Source: an uncultured Pseudomonadales bacterium | GTDB lineage: Bacteria; Pseudomonadota; Gammaproteobacteria; Pseudomonadales; Azotimanducaceae | NCBI GenBank assembly: GCA_958296195.1 | Contig: OY282455.1 | Location: 1-64,000 of the forward strand | DNA: 64,000 nt | Direction of reading: 5' to 3' | Part shown: positions 43,255-51,507 of the stretch, piece after piece | How the letters are laid out: the number at the start of each line of letters is the position of its first letter | Numbering within the stretch: position 1 is the stretch's first letter | Notes under the pieces: generated by a model | Seen by the model: the letters and a program-made list of their open reading frames with translations, nothing else | The model's database searches: none | What the model was told of the DNA's origin: nothing | Program-made: the position numbers and the translations under genes

Positions 43255-44097
43255 CTAGCCTTGCTTGCTGAGGCTGTCCTCAACATAGCCCCGACCATGC
43301 GCCACCAACAAGGGGAAATAAACTTGAAAATCCGCCTTCAGGCTGGGTAGCGCACCATCCACAAAGTTTAACAGGCTGCCGTTCAAATGTTGACGGGCTA
43401 GGCGGCGGGTGACGCTTAGAAGCCCGCGCTCCATGACGCTGCGATACCGGTAGCCGGCCATGAGGTCCTCATCGATCAACCAACTGAGGTAACGCCGCCC
43501 ATTTCCGTCCAGCCGATGCGCTTCAGCGGCAGCCATGTTGCAGCAACGGGCGCTGAAGGCGGGCAGAGCTTCGTGGTGGTGGTTCGCCCAGTCCAAGGCT
43601 AGGCAGTGGTCAGCGATTATGTCGATGAAGATGGGCGCGAAGCGGCGCAGCTCCGGCGGGAAGCGAGCGCTGCTGCGCCGCAGTTCGGGTGCCGCGTTGC
43701 TGTAGGCGTCGATGCGCCGATGCAGTCGCACACCCCATTGCAGGGTCTTGGGCCAACCGGGCGGCACCCGTCCCTTAATGAAGTCGCCGAGCAGGCCGCC
43801 GACGATCAGGCCCTCGGTCAGCCCGAGGACTTTGTCACACCCATTGCCAAGTTCCGCGGAGGATGGTTTCGGGTTCCCTCGAGCGGCGGTTGGTCTGGCA
43901 ACTTTACTAGGCTTGGTGGTTGTATGGCTGGCGTCGCCGCCCTTTTCGGACTGGTCGGGTCTTTTGACGTAGGCCGCCGTCGGCAGGCTCAGTAAGGCCT
44001 CGCTGGGCAGGTGCTGAGCGGCCTGCCGGGATAGGTGTGCAGCAGCCTCGGTTGCGCCGGCCTTGGCGGCGATCAGGCAGTGCGCCAGAAAATTCAT
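43255..44097 (-). CDS. acpH: Acyl carrier protein phosphodiesterase (AcpH-like) with an insert
   Basis: 280 residues against roughly 190-200 for typical AcpH. It begins MNFLAHCLIA and resumes the family pattern with VGGLLGDFIKGRVPPGWPK, QWGVRLHRRIDAYSN and APIFIDIIADHCLALDW (HD-like metal residues). Between residues 11 and about 95 lies a low-complexity, charged stretch not expected in the family. AcpH removes phosphopantetheine from ACP. The ATG overlaps the gshA stop (ATGA). The insert could be a genuine extension or acquired sequence. Confidence 0.78.
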   Translation of the reverse strand: MNFLAHCLIAAKAGATEAAAHLSRQAAQHLPSEALLSLPTAAYVKRPDQSEKGGDASHTTTKPSKVARPTAARGNPKPSSAELGNGCDKVLGLTEGLIVGGLLGDFIKGRVPPGWPKTLQWGVRLHRRIDAYSNAAPELRRSSARFPPELRRFAPIFIDIIADHCLALDWANHHHEALPAFSARCCNMAAAEAHRLDGNGRRYLSWLIDEDLMAGYRYRSVMERGLLSVTRRLARQHLNGSLLNFVDGALPSLKADFQVYFPLLVAHGRGYVEDSLSKQG

Positions 44098-45650
44098 TCG
44101 GGCGGGGTGAGGTAGTTCTTAAGAAACTCGTCAAAGCCCACCCGGTCTTCGGCCTCCATCCGCGCTTGCTGCGTAAAGGATTGGGCGGCCCGCCGTTCGT
44201 GCTCCGCCAACGCATCCGCCGGCAAGGGACGCTCCGCGAACCAGCGCCGATGGCGCTCGGATTGGCGCAGCGCGAAGCGGAAGAAGGGCTGCTTGTCCTC
44301 GGCCAAGGCGGCTAGCACGGCGGCGGACGGGGTGCGGCTGGGATCCTCCAGGCGGGCCTTGTGCTCGTGGAGGACGCGGCTGTATTCGTTGGTTTGATGG
44401 GCCGCGTCCAGCAGTTCCGCCACCGCCGCGCACTCGTTCAGAATGGCACCGCCCAAGGCGTTTCGGTCACCGCCGCGGAGTTGCAGGTTCGGCGCGCGCC
44501 CCCGCTCCACCACCGCCGTTTGGTCCGCTTGGATGGCGGCGGACTCCTCGGGGCTGTCCGGCGGGCTGGGGGCCAACAGGCAGTAGAGCAGGAAGCAGTC
44601 CAGAAAGCGCATCTGCGCGGCGTCAATGCCCACCGGCAGGAACGGGTTGAGGTCCAGGCAACGCACCTCCACATACTCCACCCCGCGCCGCCGCAGCGCG
44701 GTCAGCGGGCGCTCGCCCGGCTCGATGCGGCGCTTGGGGCGGATGGCGCCGTAGAACTCGTTCTCGATTTGCAGCAGGGCGGTGTTCAGTTGCCGGTATT
44801 CGCCATTGACCTTGACGCCGATGGCCTCGTAGGGGGGGTAGGGCTTGGTCAGCGCCCCGCGCATGGTGGCGGCGTAGGAGTTCAAGCTGTTGTAGGAGAT
44901 GTGCAGGCTGCTTTGCGCATCGCTTTGGTAGCCGAGCCGCCCCATGCGCAGGGCGGTGGCGTGCGGCAGATGCAGGGTGCCCGCATCGAACGCCTTGAGG
45001 CCGTGGCCGCTGTTCCCGGCCAAGGCTCGGCAGATGGCCGGGGAGGCGCCGAACAGGTAGATCAGCAGCCAGCTATGGCGGCGGAAGTTGCGGATCAGTC
45101 CGAAATAGCTTTCGGTGATGAAGTCTTGGCTCGACTGACGGCGCAGCAGGTTGGCGTAGCGCGGCCAAAATGCGGCCGGCACCGAGTAGTTGTAGTGGAT
45201 GCCGGAGATGGCCTGCATCAAGCGGCCGTAGCGGTGGCCGAGGCCGCGGCGATAGACGGTCTTCGCCATGCCGATGTTGGACTTCCCGTAGCGGCCGATG
45301 GGGATGTCGCTGTTGGGCAGCAGCAGGCAGGGCATGGAGGCGGCCCACAGCATTTCGTCGCCCAAACCCCGTTGCACGAAGCGGTGTATTTCCTCCAGTT
45401 CGCGGATGCAGCCCTCCGGCGTGTCGTGGGGGGCGGTGATCAACTCCAACTGCGCTTCGGAGAAGTCCGTGGTGATCTGCGGGTGGGTCAGGGCGGCGCC
45501 TAGGCTTGGCGGATGCGGGCGCAGGGACAGACGCCCGTCCGCGCTGGCCCGCAGGCTCTCCTTCTCAACGCCCCGGCGAATGCCCTGCAGCGCCCCGCAG
45601 TCGGCCCGCAAGCCGTGCAGCACAGTGGTGGGAAGGGCAAGGTCCTGCAA
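44094..45650 (-). CDS. gshA: Glutamate-cysteine ligase
   Basis: 518 residues, assuming TTG 45650 as start, which gives the normal length of the proteobacterial enzyme. The open frame continues upstream into pckA but without family similarity. IRRGVEKESLRASADGRLSL, ALTHPQITTDFSEAQLELIT, WAASMPCLLLP, GRYGKSNIGMAKTVYRRGLG and ISGIHYNYSVP are the characteristic blocks. GshA joins glutamate and cysteine with ATP in glutathione synthesis. It lies 10 bases after the pckA stop and overlaps acpH. Confidence 0.92.
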   Translation of the reverse strand: MQDLALPTTVLHGLRADCGALQGIRRGVEKESLRASADGRLSLRPHPPSLGAALTHPQITTDFSEAQLELITAPHDTPEGCIRELEEIHRFVQRGLGDEMLWAASMPCLLLPNSDIPIGRYGKSNIGMAKTVYRRGLGHRYGRLMQAISGIHYNYSVPAAFWPRYANLLRRQSSQDFITESYFGLIRNFRRHSWLLIYLFGASPAICRALAGNSGHGLKAFDAGTLHLPHATALRMGRLGYQSDAQSSLHISYNSLNSYAATMRGALTKPYPPYEAIGVKVNGEYRQLNTALLQIENEFYGAIRPKRRIEPGERPLTALRRRGVEYVEVRCLDLNPFLPVGIDAAQMRFLDCFLLYCLLAPSPPDSPEESAAIQADQTAVVERGRAPNLQLRGGDRNALGGAILNECAAVAELLDAAHQTNEYSRVLHEHKARLEDPSRTPSAAVLAALAEDKQPFFRFALRQSERHRRWFAERPLPADALAEHERRAAQSFTQQARMEAEDRVGFDEFLKNYLTPPE

Positions 45651-45660
45651 GTTTGGCCCA

Positions 45661-47226
45661 TCAACCCTCAAGGGAGGGCCCGGCCTCCACGATGGCTTGG
45701 TCCACTTGGAATTTCTCGAAGTTCTCGGTGAATTTGGCGATGAGGCTTCTGGCCGCCGCATCGTAGGCGGCCTTGTCCACCCAGGCGTTGCGCGGGTTCA
45801 AAAGGGCGGAGTCGATGCCCGGCGCGGATTTCGGAATGCGCAAGTTCAGGTTGGGCAGAAACTCGGTCTCCACGCCCGTCAAGGCGCCGCTCTGCACCGC
45901 CCGGATGACGGCGCGGGTGTCCGGGATGGCGAAGCGCTTGCCAACCCCGTAGCCGCCGCCGGTCCAGCCGGTGTTGACCAAATACACTCTGGCGCCGAAC
46001 TCCTCCATGCGGCGCATCAGCAGGTCCGCATAGACGCCGGCCGGACGCGGAAAGAAGGCGGCGCCGAAGCAGGTGGAGAAGGTGGCTTGGTAGGCCTCCG
46101 TGGAGCCCACGACCGTGGAGCCCACCGCGGCGGTGTAGCCGGAAAGGAAGTGGTAGGCCGCCGCCTCCTTGGACAAGATCGCCACGGGCGGCAGCACGCC
46201 GCTGACGTCGCAGGTGAGGAAGATGATGTTGGCCGGCTCCCCGGCGCGGTTCTCCGGCACCTTGAGTTCGATGTTGGCGCGGGGATAGCAGGCCCGGGTG
46301 TTCTCAGTGAGGGTGGCGTCATCGTAGTCTAGGTCCCGGCTGTCCGGGTCCATGATGACGTTCTCGACGATGGCGCCGAAACTGATGGCGTCGTAAATGA
46401 CCGGCTCGTTCTCCCGGCTTAGGTTGATGCACTTGGCGTAGCAGCCGCCCTCGAAGTTGAACACTGTGTCCTTGCCCCAGCCGTGCTCGTCGTCGCCGAT
46501 CAGGAAGCGCTCCGGATCTGCCGACAGGGTGGTCTTGCCGGTGCCGGACAGGCCGAAGAACAGGCAGACATCCCCATCTTTGCCCAAGTTGGCGGAGCAG
46601 TGCATGGGCAGCACGTCCTTCTCCGGCAGCAGGAAGTTCAACGCGCTGAACATGGATTTCTTCATCTCCCCAGCGTAGCGCAGGCCGGCCAACAGCACCT
46701 TGCGGGTGGCGAAGTTAATCATCACCGCGGCGTCGCTGTTGGTGCTGTCCCGGGCCGGGTCGCAGACGAAGCCCGGCGCATTGACCACCTCCCAAATCTC
46801 CTTGTTATGCGGGTTGAAGTGCTCCGGGGAGATGAACAGGGACTTGCCGAACAGGGCGTGCCAGGCGTATTCGGTGGTGACCTCTATGGCGATGTAGTGT
46901 TCGGGGTCCGACCCAACGTGTAGGTGGGAGACAAAGCGTTCGCAGTCGTCCAAGTAAACCTGCACCCGGTTCCAGAGCGCATCGAACACCTCCGGCTCGA
47001 TGGGCTGATTGATGCTCCCCCAGTCTATGGCGTTGGATGTCGAGGGCTCGTTGACGATGAAGCGGTCTTTGGGGGAGCGCCCAGTGCGCTGGCCGGTCTC
47101 CACGACGATGGCGCCGTTGCTGGCGAAGCAGCCTTCACCGCGGATGACGGCGAGCTCGGCCAGCGCCGCCGCCGCCAGGTTGGTGTAGGTGTTGGTTTTA
47201 GTCGTGATGTCGGTATCGACAGCCAT
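45661..47226 (-). CDS. pckA: Phosphoenolpyruvate carboxykinase (ATP)
   Basis: 521 residues. Key motifs are [33 protein letters not shown] followed by [20 protein letters not shown] (kinase-1a P-loop and kinase-2), [15 protein letters not shown] and [16 protein letters not shown]. The enzyme converts oxaloacetate and ATP to PEP and CO2 in gluconeogenesis. At [20 protein letters not shown] the second half of the usual GxTE motif is present. It heads the pckA-gshA-acpH run on the reverse strand. Confidence 0.95.
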   Translation of the reverse strand: MAVDTDITTKTNTYTNLAAAALAELAVIRGEGCFASNGAIVVETGQRTGRSPKDRFIVNEPSTSNAIDWGSINQPIEPEVFDALWNRVQVYLDDCERFVSHLHVGSDPEHYIAIEVTTEYAWHALFGKSLFISPEHFNPHNKEIWEVVNAPGFVCDPARDSTNSDAAVMINFATRKVLLAGLRYAGEMKKSMFSALNFLLPEKDVLPMHCSANLGKDGDVCLFFGLSGTGKTTLSADPERFLIGDDEHGWGKDTVFNFEGGCYAKCINLSRENEPVIYDAISFGAIVENVIMDPDSRDLDYDDATLTENTRACYPRANIELKVPENRAGEPANIIFLTCDVSGVLPPVAILSKEAAAYHFLSGYTAAVGSTVVGSTEAYQATFSTCFGAAFFPRPAGVYADLLMRRMEEFGARVYLVNTGWTGGGYGVGKRFAIPDTRAVIRAVQSGALTGVETEFLPNLNLRIPKSAPGIDSALLNPRNAWVDKAAYDAAARSLIAKFTENFEKFQVDQAIVEAGPSLEG

Positions 47227-47280
47227 GGCCGCCTCTGGTTGCGCCGGAATGCTGAACAGTATGACAGAGTGTGCGCGGCA

Positions 47281-47991
47281 TCAACCGCCAGCTACGCCGC
47301 CCTTTGCCTTGTCGGGGACCGCGCCTTCCATGATCTCAGCGAAGTGGTTGAAGGCCGGGAATCGCAGGCGCCTTTGCCGCGGCCGGTTGGAGTCCGGCTG
47401 CGCCACGGTGAGCAGATGGGCGATGCCGAAGGCGGCGGCGGCTTCCAGCACGGGTTGGTTGTCGTCAATGAACAGGGTGTGCGCGGGGTCGAAGGGCTCG
47501 GCTTCGGCCAATCGCTCCCAGAACGGCGTCGATTGCTTGACGCAGCCGAAGTCATGGCTGGATATGGTGCGGTGGACCAGGGAGCACAGGCCGGAGTGGC
47601 GATCCTTGACCGCAAGGCTTAAGCGGTGGGCGTTGGTGACCAGCAGCACTCGTAAATCCTTGGTGCGCAGCCAGCGCAGAAAAGCCTTGGCGCCTGGACG
47701 GTAGATGATGAGGTGGGCCATCTCGTGGTGCAAGGCGATGATGTCTAGCTGGGTGTGGCGGGTCCAGAAGTCGATGCAGTAGAAGTTCAGCTCCCGGGTG
47801 CCGTCTTGCAGGTGCCCGTAGAGGTGTTGTCGCGCGGCGTCCTCGCTGACCCGTTGCGCTTGGCCATAGCGGGAGGGTACTAGGTCGTTCCAAAGGCGGT
47901 TGTCGTAGTTGAGGTCCAGCAGGCAGCCGTCCATGTCCAGCATAACGGTGTCGATTTGGCTCCAGTCCAGCATCGGGGGCGGATGCGCCAT
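47281..47991 (-). CDS. yrfG: HAD-family nucleotidase YrfG (GMP/IMP)
   Basis: 236 residues from ATG 47991; a longer reading to 48042 lacks family similarity. HAD motif I is TVMLDMDGCLLDLNYDNRLW, with D-x-D at residues near 17-19. Motif II is LLVTNAHRLSL, and motif IV is HTLFIDDNQPVLEAAAAFG. YrfG dephosphorylates GMP and IMP. It is divergent from cysQ, as in Pseudomonas, although nudE, which often lies between or beside them, is missing here. Confidence 0.9.
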   Translation of the reverse strand: MAHPPPMLDWSQIDTVMLDMDGCLLDLNYDNRLWNDLVPSRYGQAQRVSEDAARQHLYGHLQDGTRELNFYCIDFWTRHTQLDIIALHHEMAHLIIYRPGAKAFLRWLRTKDLRVLLVTNAHRLSLAVKDRHSGLCSLVHRTISSHDFGCVKQSTPFWERLAEAEPFDPAHTLFIDDNQPVLEAAAAFGIAHLLTVAQPDSNRPRQRRLRFPAFNHFAEIMEGAVPDKAKGGVAGG

Positions 47992-48228
47992 AAGTTTTAT
48001 TGGCTGCGGGGAAGTTGGCGACGCGAAGTGTACCCCATGCAACTACGGCTGCGGCATCCGCTGCACGAGGGCATTCGACAAACTCTCCGGCAACCGCATG
48101 GCGGGCCGGCAATCGGCACCGAGCGCCACGAAACAGCGTTCCCGTGCGCACATCTCCGCCCATGGCGCACCGGCGCGTTGGTTGTCAACGTCTCTTGGCG
48201 ATCAAATCAACACGCTGGCTGGATTGCC

Positions 48229-48234
48229 TATAAT
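48229..48234 (+). promoter_or_regulatory. Consensus -10 element upstream of cysQ
   Basis: A perfect TATAAT lies 97 bases before the cysQ start in the yrfG-cysQ divergent region (47992-48330). No good -35 is visible at 16-18 bases upstream, so promoter activity is uncertain. The rest of this 339-base gap shows no gene. Confidence 0.4.
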
Positions 48235-48330
48235 GGGATTCTCCGGTCGGTGCAGGGTGCCTTCCCGGCGCTCCTGGCCACCGCTTGAGACATTGCCCCT
48301 CCGATCCGCCCGAACTTCAAGGAGCTTGGT

Positions 48331-49140
48331 TTGAGCTACCCCTTCCCCGCGCTGATGGAAATCGCCCAGGCCGCCGGCGCAGCCGTCATGCAGGTTTACC
48401 GTTCGGAGTTCGATGTGCGGCGCAAGTCCGACGCCTCGCCCCTGACCGAGGCGGATCTGGCTGCCCACGAAGTCATTCGCTCCGGCTTGGAGCAGCTTCG
48501 CCCCCGCCTTCCCATCTTGTCGGAGGAGTCTTCGCCGCCACCCTACGGCGAGCGGTGCCGCTGGCGGCGCTATTGGTTGGTGGACCCCTTGGACGGCACC
48601 AAGGAATTCATCGATCGCAACGGCGAATTCACGGTCAACATCGCCTTGATCGAGGCTGGACGGGCGCGCCTCGGCGTGGTCGGGGCGCCTGTTTTGGAGC
48701 AGCTGTTCATCGGCGACGCCGTCGCCCGACGGGCGGAGAAGCATCAGGGCGGCAAAGTGACGCCGCTTGCCGGCCGGCCTATGGACGGGCGGCGCAGCCT
48801 GACCCTAGTGGCCAGCCGCAGCCACGGCAACGAGCGCCTGCAATCCTACCTTAGGGCTCTGGAGCGGGCGTTTGTCGAGGTTTCGCGCCGCTCCATGGGC
48901 AGTTCCCTAAAGCTCTGCCTGCTCGCGGAAGGCAAGGCGGACCTCTACCCGCGCCTTGGGCCGACGTCGGAATGGGACATCGCCGCTGCCGATGCAGTGC
49001 TGGCCGCCGCCGGCGGCGCCGTCCGTCAATTGAACGGCACCCCCTTGGCCTACAACAAGCGGAACTTGCTGAACCCGGACTTCATCGCCGTGGCGGACGC
49101 CGCCTTTCCCTGGGCGGAGAAGCTGCCGCCGCACCCCTGA
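48331..49140 (+). CDS. cysQ: 3'(2'),5'-bisphosphate nucleotidase
   Basis: 269 residues from TTG 48331, preceded by GGAGC. The inositol-monophosphatase family motifs are SEESS near residue 68, WLVDPLDGTKEFIDRNGEF near residue 88 (metal site D-P-L-D-G-T) and PTSEWDIAAADAVLAAAGG near residue 211. CysQ removes 3'-phosphoadenosine 5'-phosphate left by sulfate assimilation. The next gene, a VOC protein, starts 61 bases downstream. Confidence 0.93.
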   Translation: MSYPFPALMEIAQAAGAAVMQVYRSEFDVRRKSDASPLTEADLAAHEVIRSGLEQLRPRLPILSEESSPPPYGERCRWRRYWLVDPLDGTKEFIDRNGEFTVNIALIEAGRARLGVVGAPVLEQLFIGDAVARRAEKHQGGKVTPLAGRPMDGRRSLTLVASRSHGNERLQSYLRALERAFVEVSRRSMGSSLKLCLLAEGKADLYPRLGPTSEWDIAAADAVLAAAGGAVRQLNGTPLAYNKRNLLNPDFIAVADAAFPWAEKLPPHP

Positions 49141-49201
49141 CTGCTGCGCAACACGGATTGCGCCAAAATTGCCTCCAAATCGGCCACAAGGAGAACTCAG
49201 C

Positions 49202-49624
49202 ATGAAATTCAGGCTTGAGCACGCCAACCTCAGCGTCAGGAACACGGAGGCCGTCACCCACTTCCTGCAGGCAGCTTTCCCCGGCTTTGCGGTGCGCAGC
49301 CAAGGCGAGGACGCCCAAGGCCGCCCTTGGCGGCATGTGGGCAACGAGACCTTCTATGTGGCGCTGCAAAGTGTGCCGTCGGCGGAGGTGCGCACACCCT
49401 ACGGCAACACGCCGGGTATGAACCACCTAGGCTGGGAGGTGGACAGCGTGGCTGCGTTGGAAGCCCGCATGGAGGCCGCCGGCTATGCGCCGAACCTGCG
49501 GGTGGACTCCCACCCAAGCCGCCGCCGCATCTACTACTACGACCCGGACGGCAACGATTGGGAGTTCGTGGAATACCTGACCGACGACCCAAACGAGCGC
49601 AACGACTACGGGGATGCCGGTTGA
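49202..49624 (+). CDS. Glyoxalase/VOC superfamily protein
   Basis: 140 residues from ATG 49202, with AAGGAGAA upstream. It begins MKFRLEHANLSVRNTEAVTH, then FYVALQSVP, NHLGWEVDSVAALEARMEAA and IYYYDPDGNDWEFVEYL. Metal-ligand candidates are His8, His79 and Glu in WEFVEY, as in two-module VOC enzymes. Possible roles include glyoxalase, dioxygenase or antibiotic-binding activity. The substrate is not evident from the neighbours. Confidence 0.85.
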   Translation: MKFRLEHANLSVRNTEAVTHFLQAAFPGFAVRSQGEDAQGRPWRHVGNETFYVALQSVPSAEVRTPYGNTPGMNHLGWEVDSVAALEARMEAAGYAPNLRVDSHPSRRRIYYYDPDGNDWEFVEYLTDDPNERNDYGDAG

Positions 49625-49969
49625 ACTTGGTTGGCGTGTGCTAGGAGAGGGAGGTTGGCCTCAACTAGCCGGCGCTCCATGCCGAGCTTCCGCCCTGCCG
49701 AGGAGAATGACGCTGTTTTTCGCATGCAGCGCCGACTAGTGAGGCTACGAAGAATACCGAAAAAAACAGCCGGTAAAGCCGGTTGCAACCCGCCGAAACC
49801 GTAACGGAAAAAAATCGCTAGCGGCATCAACAAGTTGAGGTTGCACAATCCATACTATTTCCATTATCGCCCATTTTTCTCGTTTCTCCGGGAAACGGCC
49901 TGCGTCGGTTGGTGGCGTTGCCCCAACAATTTGTGGGACAGCACATCGACAATTAGGTAACTTTGCGCC
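49625..49969. other. Intergenic stretch before the MFS transporter
   Basis: 345 bases. It contains CCGG-based short inverted sequence (GCCGGTAAAGCCGG at about 49775-49788) next to an A-run (T-run on the reverse strand), a weak terminator-like feature. A reverse-strand 80-codon frame here has no family look. The MFS promoter is expected near 49850-49950, where AT-rich DNA occurs. Confidence 0.35.
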
Positions 49970-51457
49970 ATGGATTCCACCGCCTCGCCTCTAGGGATGG
50001 GAAATCCCGCCCCTGGCGGGGTCCCCCGTCTCAATGCCGCCGTCAAGCTCAATTTCGGCGTCGGTCAAGTGGCCGAAGGCGTCAAGACGTGCAGTTTCAG
50101 CACTTTCCTGCTGTTCTACTACAACCAAGTGTTGGGGTTGTCCGGGGACTTGGCCGGCGCGGCCATCGCCTTGGCGTTGATCTTTGACGCGGTGACGGAC
50201 CCCATCGCCGGCAGCGTATCGGACCGCTGGCGCGGCCCGCGTGGGCGCCGCCATCCCTTCATGTACGCCTCCGCCGCGCCCCTTGGCGTCAGCTTCTTCC
50301 TCCTGTTCGCGCCTTGGGTGCGGGTCGATGAAGTGGGGCAGAGCGGCCTGTTTGCCTGGATGCTGCTGGCCACCATCCTCACTCGGGCGTCCATGACCCT
50401 CTACCATGTGCCGCACATGGCCTTGGGGGCGGAGTTGTCCGAGGACTATGACGAACGCACCCTGCTGGTGGCCATCCGCCACTTTTTCGGTGCGGTGGGC
50501 TACATTCTGGTGTACGCCCTCGGCTTCGGCGTCTTCTTCGCCTCCTCGCCGGAGTTTCCGAACGGGCAGACCAACCCGGCGGCCTACCCGCCCTACGCCC
50601 TGACCCTTGGCTTGATCATGGTGGCGAGCATTCTGCTCACCGCCTTCGGCACCCGCAGCCGCATACCCCATCTGCCGCAAGCCCAGGCCCATGAGCGGCG
50701 GGTGCGCCCCTTGGACGTGTTGCTGGAAGCCTGGCTGGCCATGCAGAACCCTTCGTTCCGTTGGATGATGCTCGGCTTCATCGTCATCATCGTCGCCTTC
50801 GGCGTCGCAACGGCCACCGGGCTGCACATGTACACGTTCTTCTGGGGCCTGAACCGCTTCCAGATACTGATCGCTCTGGTGGCCGGGCCGGTTGGCAGCA
50901 TGCTGGGCTACGCTGTCGCCCGCCCGTTCTTCGCGTGGCTGGACAAGCGGGACGCGATGATCGTCGGCGGCTTCTGCTGGATGATCATTTACGCCTTGCC
51001 GGTTTTGCTGTATCTGGCCGGCTGGTCACCGCCGCCCGGCTCTTGGGCGTTGGCGAACTTCCTGACCCTCATCACCATCTTCGCCGGCGCCACCATCGCC
51101 CAATTGCTCGTCGGTATCGGCACCGCCATGGCCGACATCGCCGACGAAAACGAGTTGCAGACCGGGCGGCGCCAAGAAGGGGTGTTCTTCGGCGCATCGG
51201 CCTTCGCGGTCAAATGTTCAGCGGCCTTGGGCTCCTTCTTCGCCGGGTTGGTCCTGACCCTGATCGACTGGCCCACCGGCAGCGCCGTGCGCACCGCCGC
51301 CGACATTCCAGCGGACACCCTGCTGCTGCTCGCGGTTCTCACCGGCCCGGTGACAGCGCTGCTGGCGCTGCCCGGCTTGGCCTTGCTGCGCGGCTACCGG
51401 CTTAACCGCAGCAAGCTGGAAGGGATTCAGGCGGCGCTGAAAGGGGCGGCTGGTTGA
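49970..51457 (+). CDS. MFS transporter of the GPH (glycoside-cation symporter) type
   Basis: 495 residues with about 12 hydrophobic helices. The diagnostic block is ALIFDAVTDPIAGSVSDRWR then GPRGRRHPFMYASAAPLGVS, typical of MelB/GPH-type permeases. Later segments are ATILTRASMTLYHVPHMALG and IADENELQTGRRQEGVFFGA. It probably exchanges or imports a sugar or glycoside with H+ or Na+. No catabolic genes adjoin it. Its stop is 50 bases before the DUF499 gene, whose promoter seems to lie right at this stop. Confidence 0.9.
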   Translation: MDSTASPLGMGNPAPGGVPRLNAAVKLNFGVGQVAEGVKTCSFSTFLLFYYNQVLGLSGDLAGAAIALALIFDAVTDPIAGSVSDRWRGPRGRRHPFMYASAAPLGVSFFLLFAPWVRVDEVGQSGLFAWMLLATILTRASMTLYHVPHMALGAELSEDYDERTLLVAIRHFFGAVGYILVYALGFGVFFASSPEFPNGQTNPAAYPPYALTLGLIMVASILLTAFGTRSRIPHLPQAQAHERRVRPLDVLLEAWLAMQNPSFRWMMLGFIVIIVAFGVATATGLHMYTFFWGLNRFQILIALVAGPVGSMLGYAVARPFFAWLDKRDAMIVGGFCWMIIYALPVLLYLAGWSPPPGSWALANFLTLITIFAGATIAQLLVGIGTAMADIADENELQTGRRQEGVFFGASAFAVKCSAALGSFFAGLVLTLIDWPTGSAVRTAADIPADTLLLLAVLTGPVTALLALPGLALLRGYRLNRSKLEGIQAALKGAAG

Positions 51458-51472
51458 CCGGCCAAGCCGCCA

Positions 51473-51478
51473 TATAAT
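51473..51478 (+). promoter_or_regulatory. -10 element before the DUF499 gene
   Basis: TATAAT lies 29 bases before GTG 51508. A TTGACC at 51454-51459 would be a -35, but the spacer is only 13 bases, so either a different -35 or an activator is used. Placement between transporter and defence genes suggests an independent start of transcription. Confidence 0.4.
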
Positions 51479-51507
51479 CCCACCATCTCAATGCCGCCAA
51501 GGTACAC

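Noticed and set aside
43008-43298. N-terminal extension of the quinone oxidoreductase (97 codons upstream in frame)
   Set aside because: Pro/Arg/Ala-rich and unlike the family; TTG 43007 with GGAGAAGAG gives the canonical start MKAVL.
49755-49790. Possible intrinsic terminator (CCGG hairpin next to a T-run on the reverse strand)
   Set aside because: The stem is only four perfect base pairs and no reverse-strand gene ends nearby.
49606-49848. 80-codon reverse-strand frame between the VOC and MFS genes
   Set aside because: No ribosome site, no family pattern, and it overlaps the end of the VOC gene; I treat the gap as non-coding.
51454-51478. Complete -35/-10 promoter TTGACC...TATAAT before DUF499
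   Set aside because: The spacer is 13 bases, too short for sigma-70, so only the -10 element was reported.
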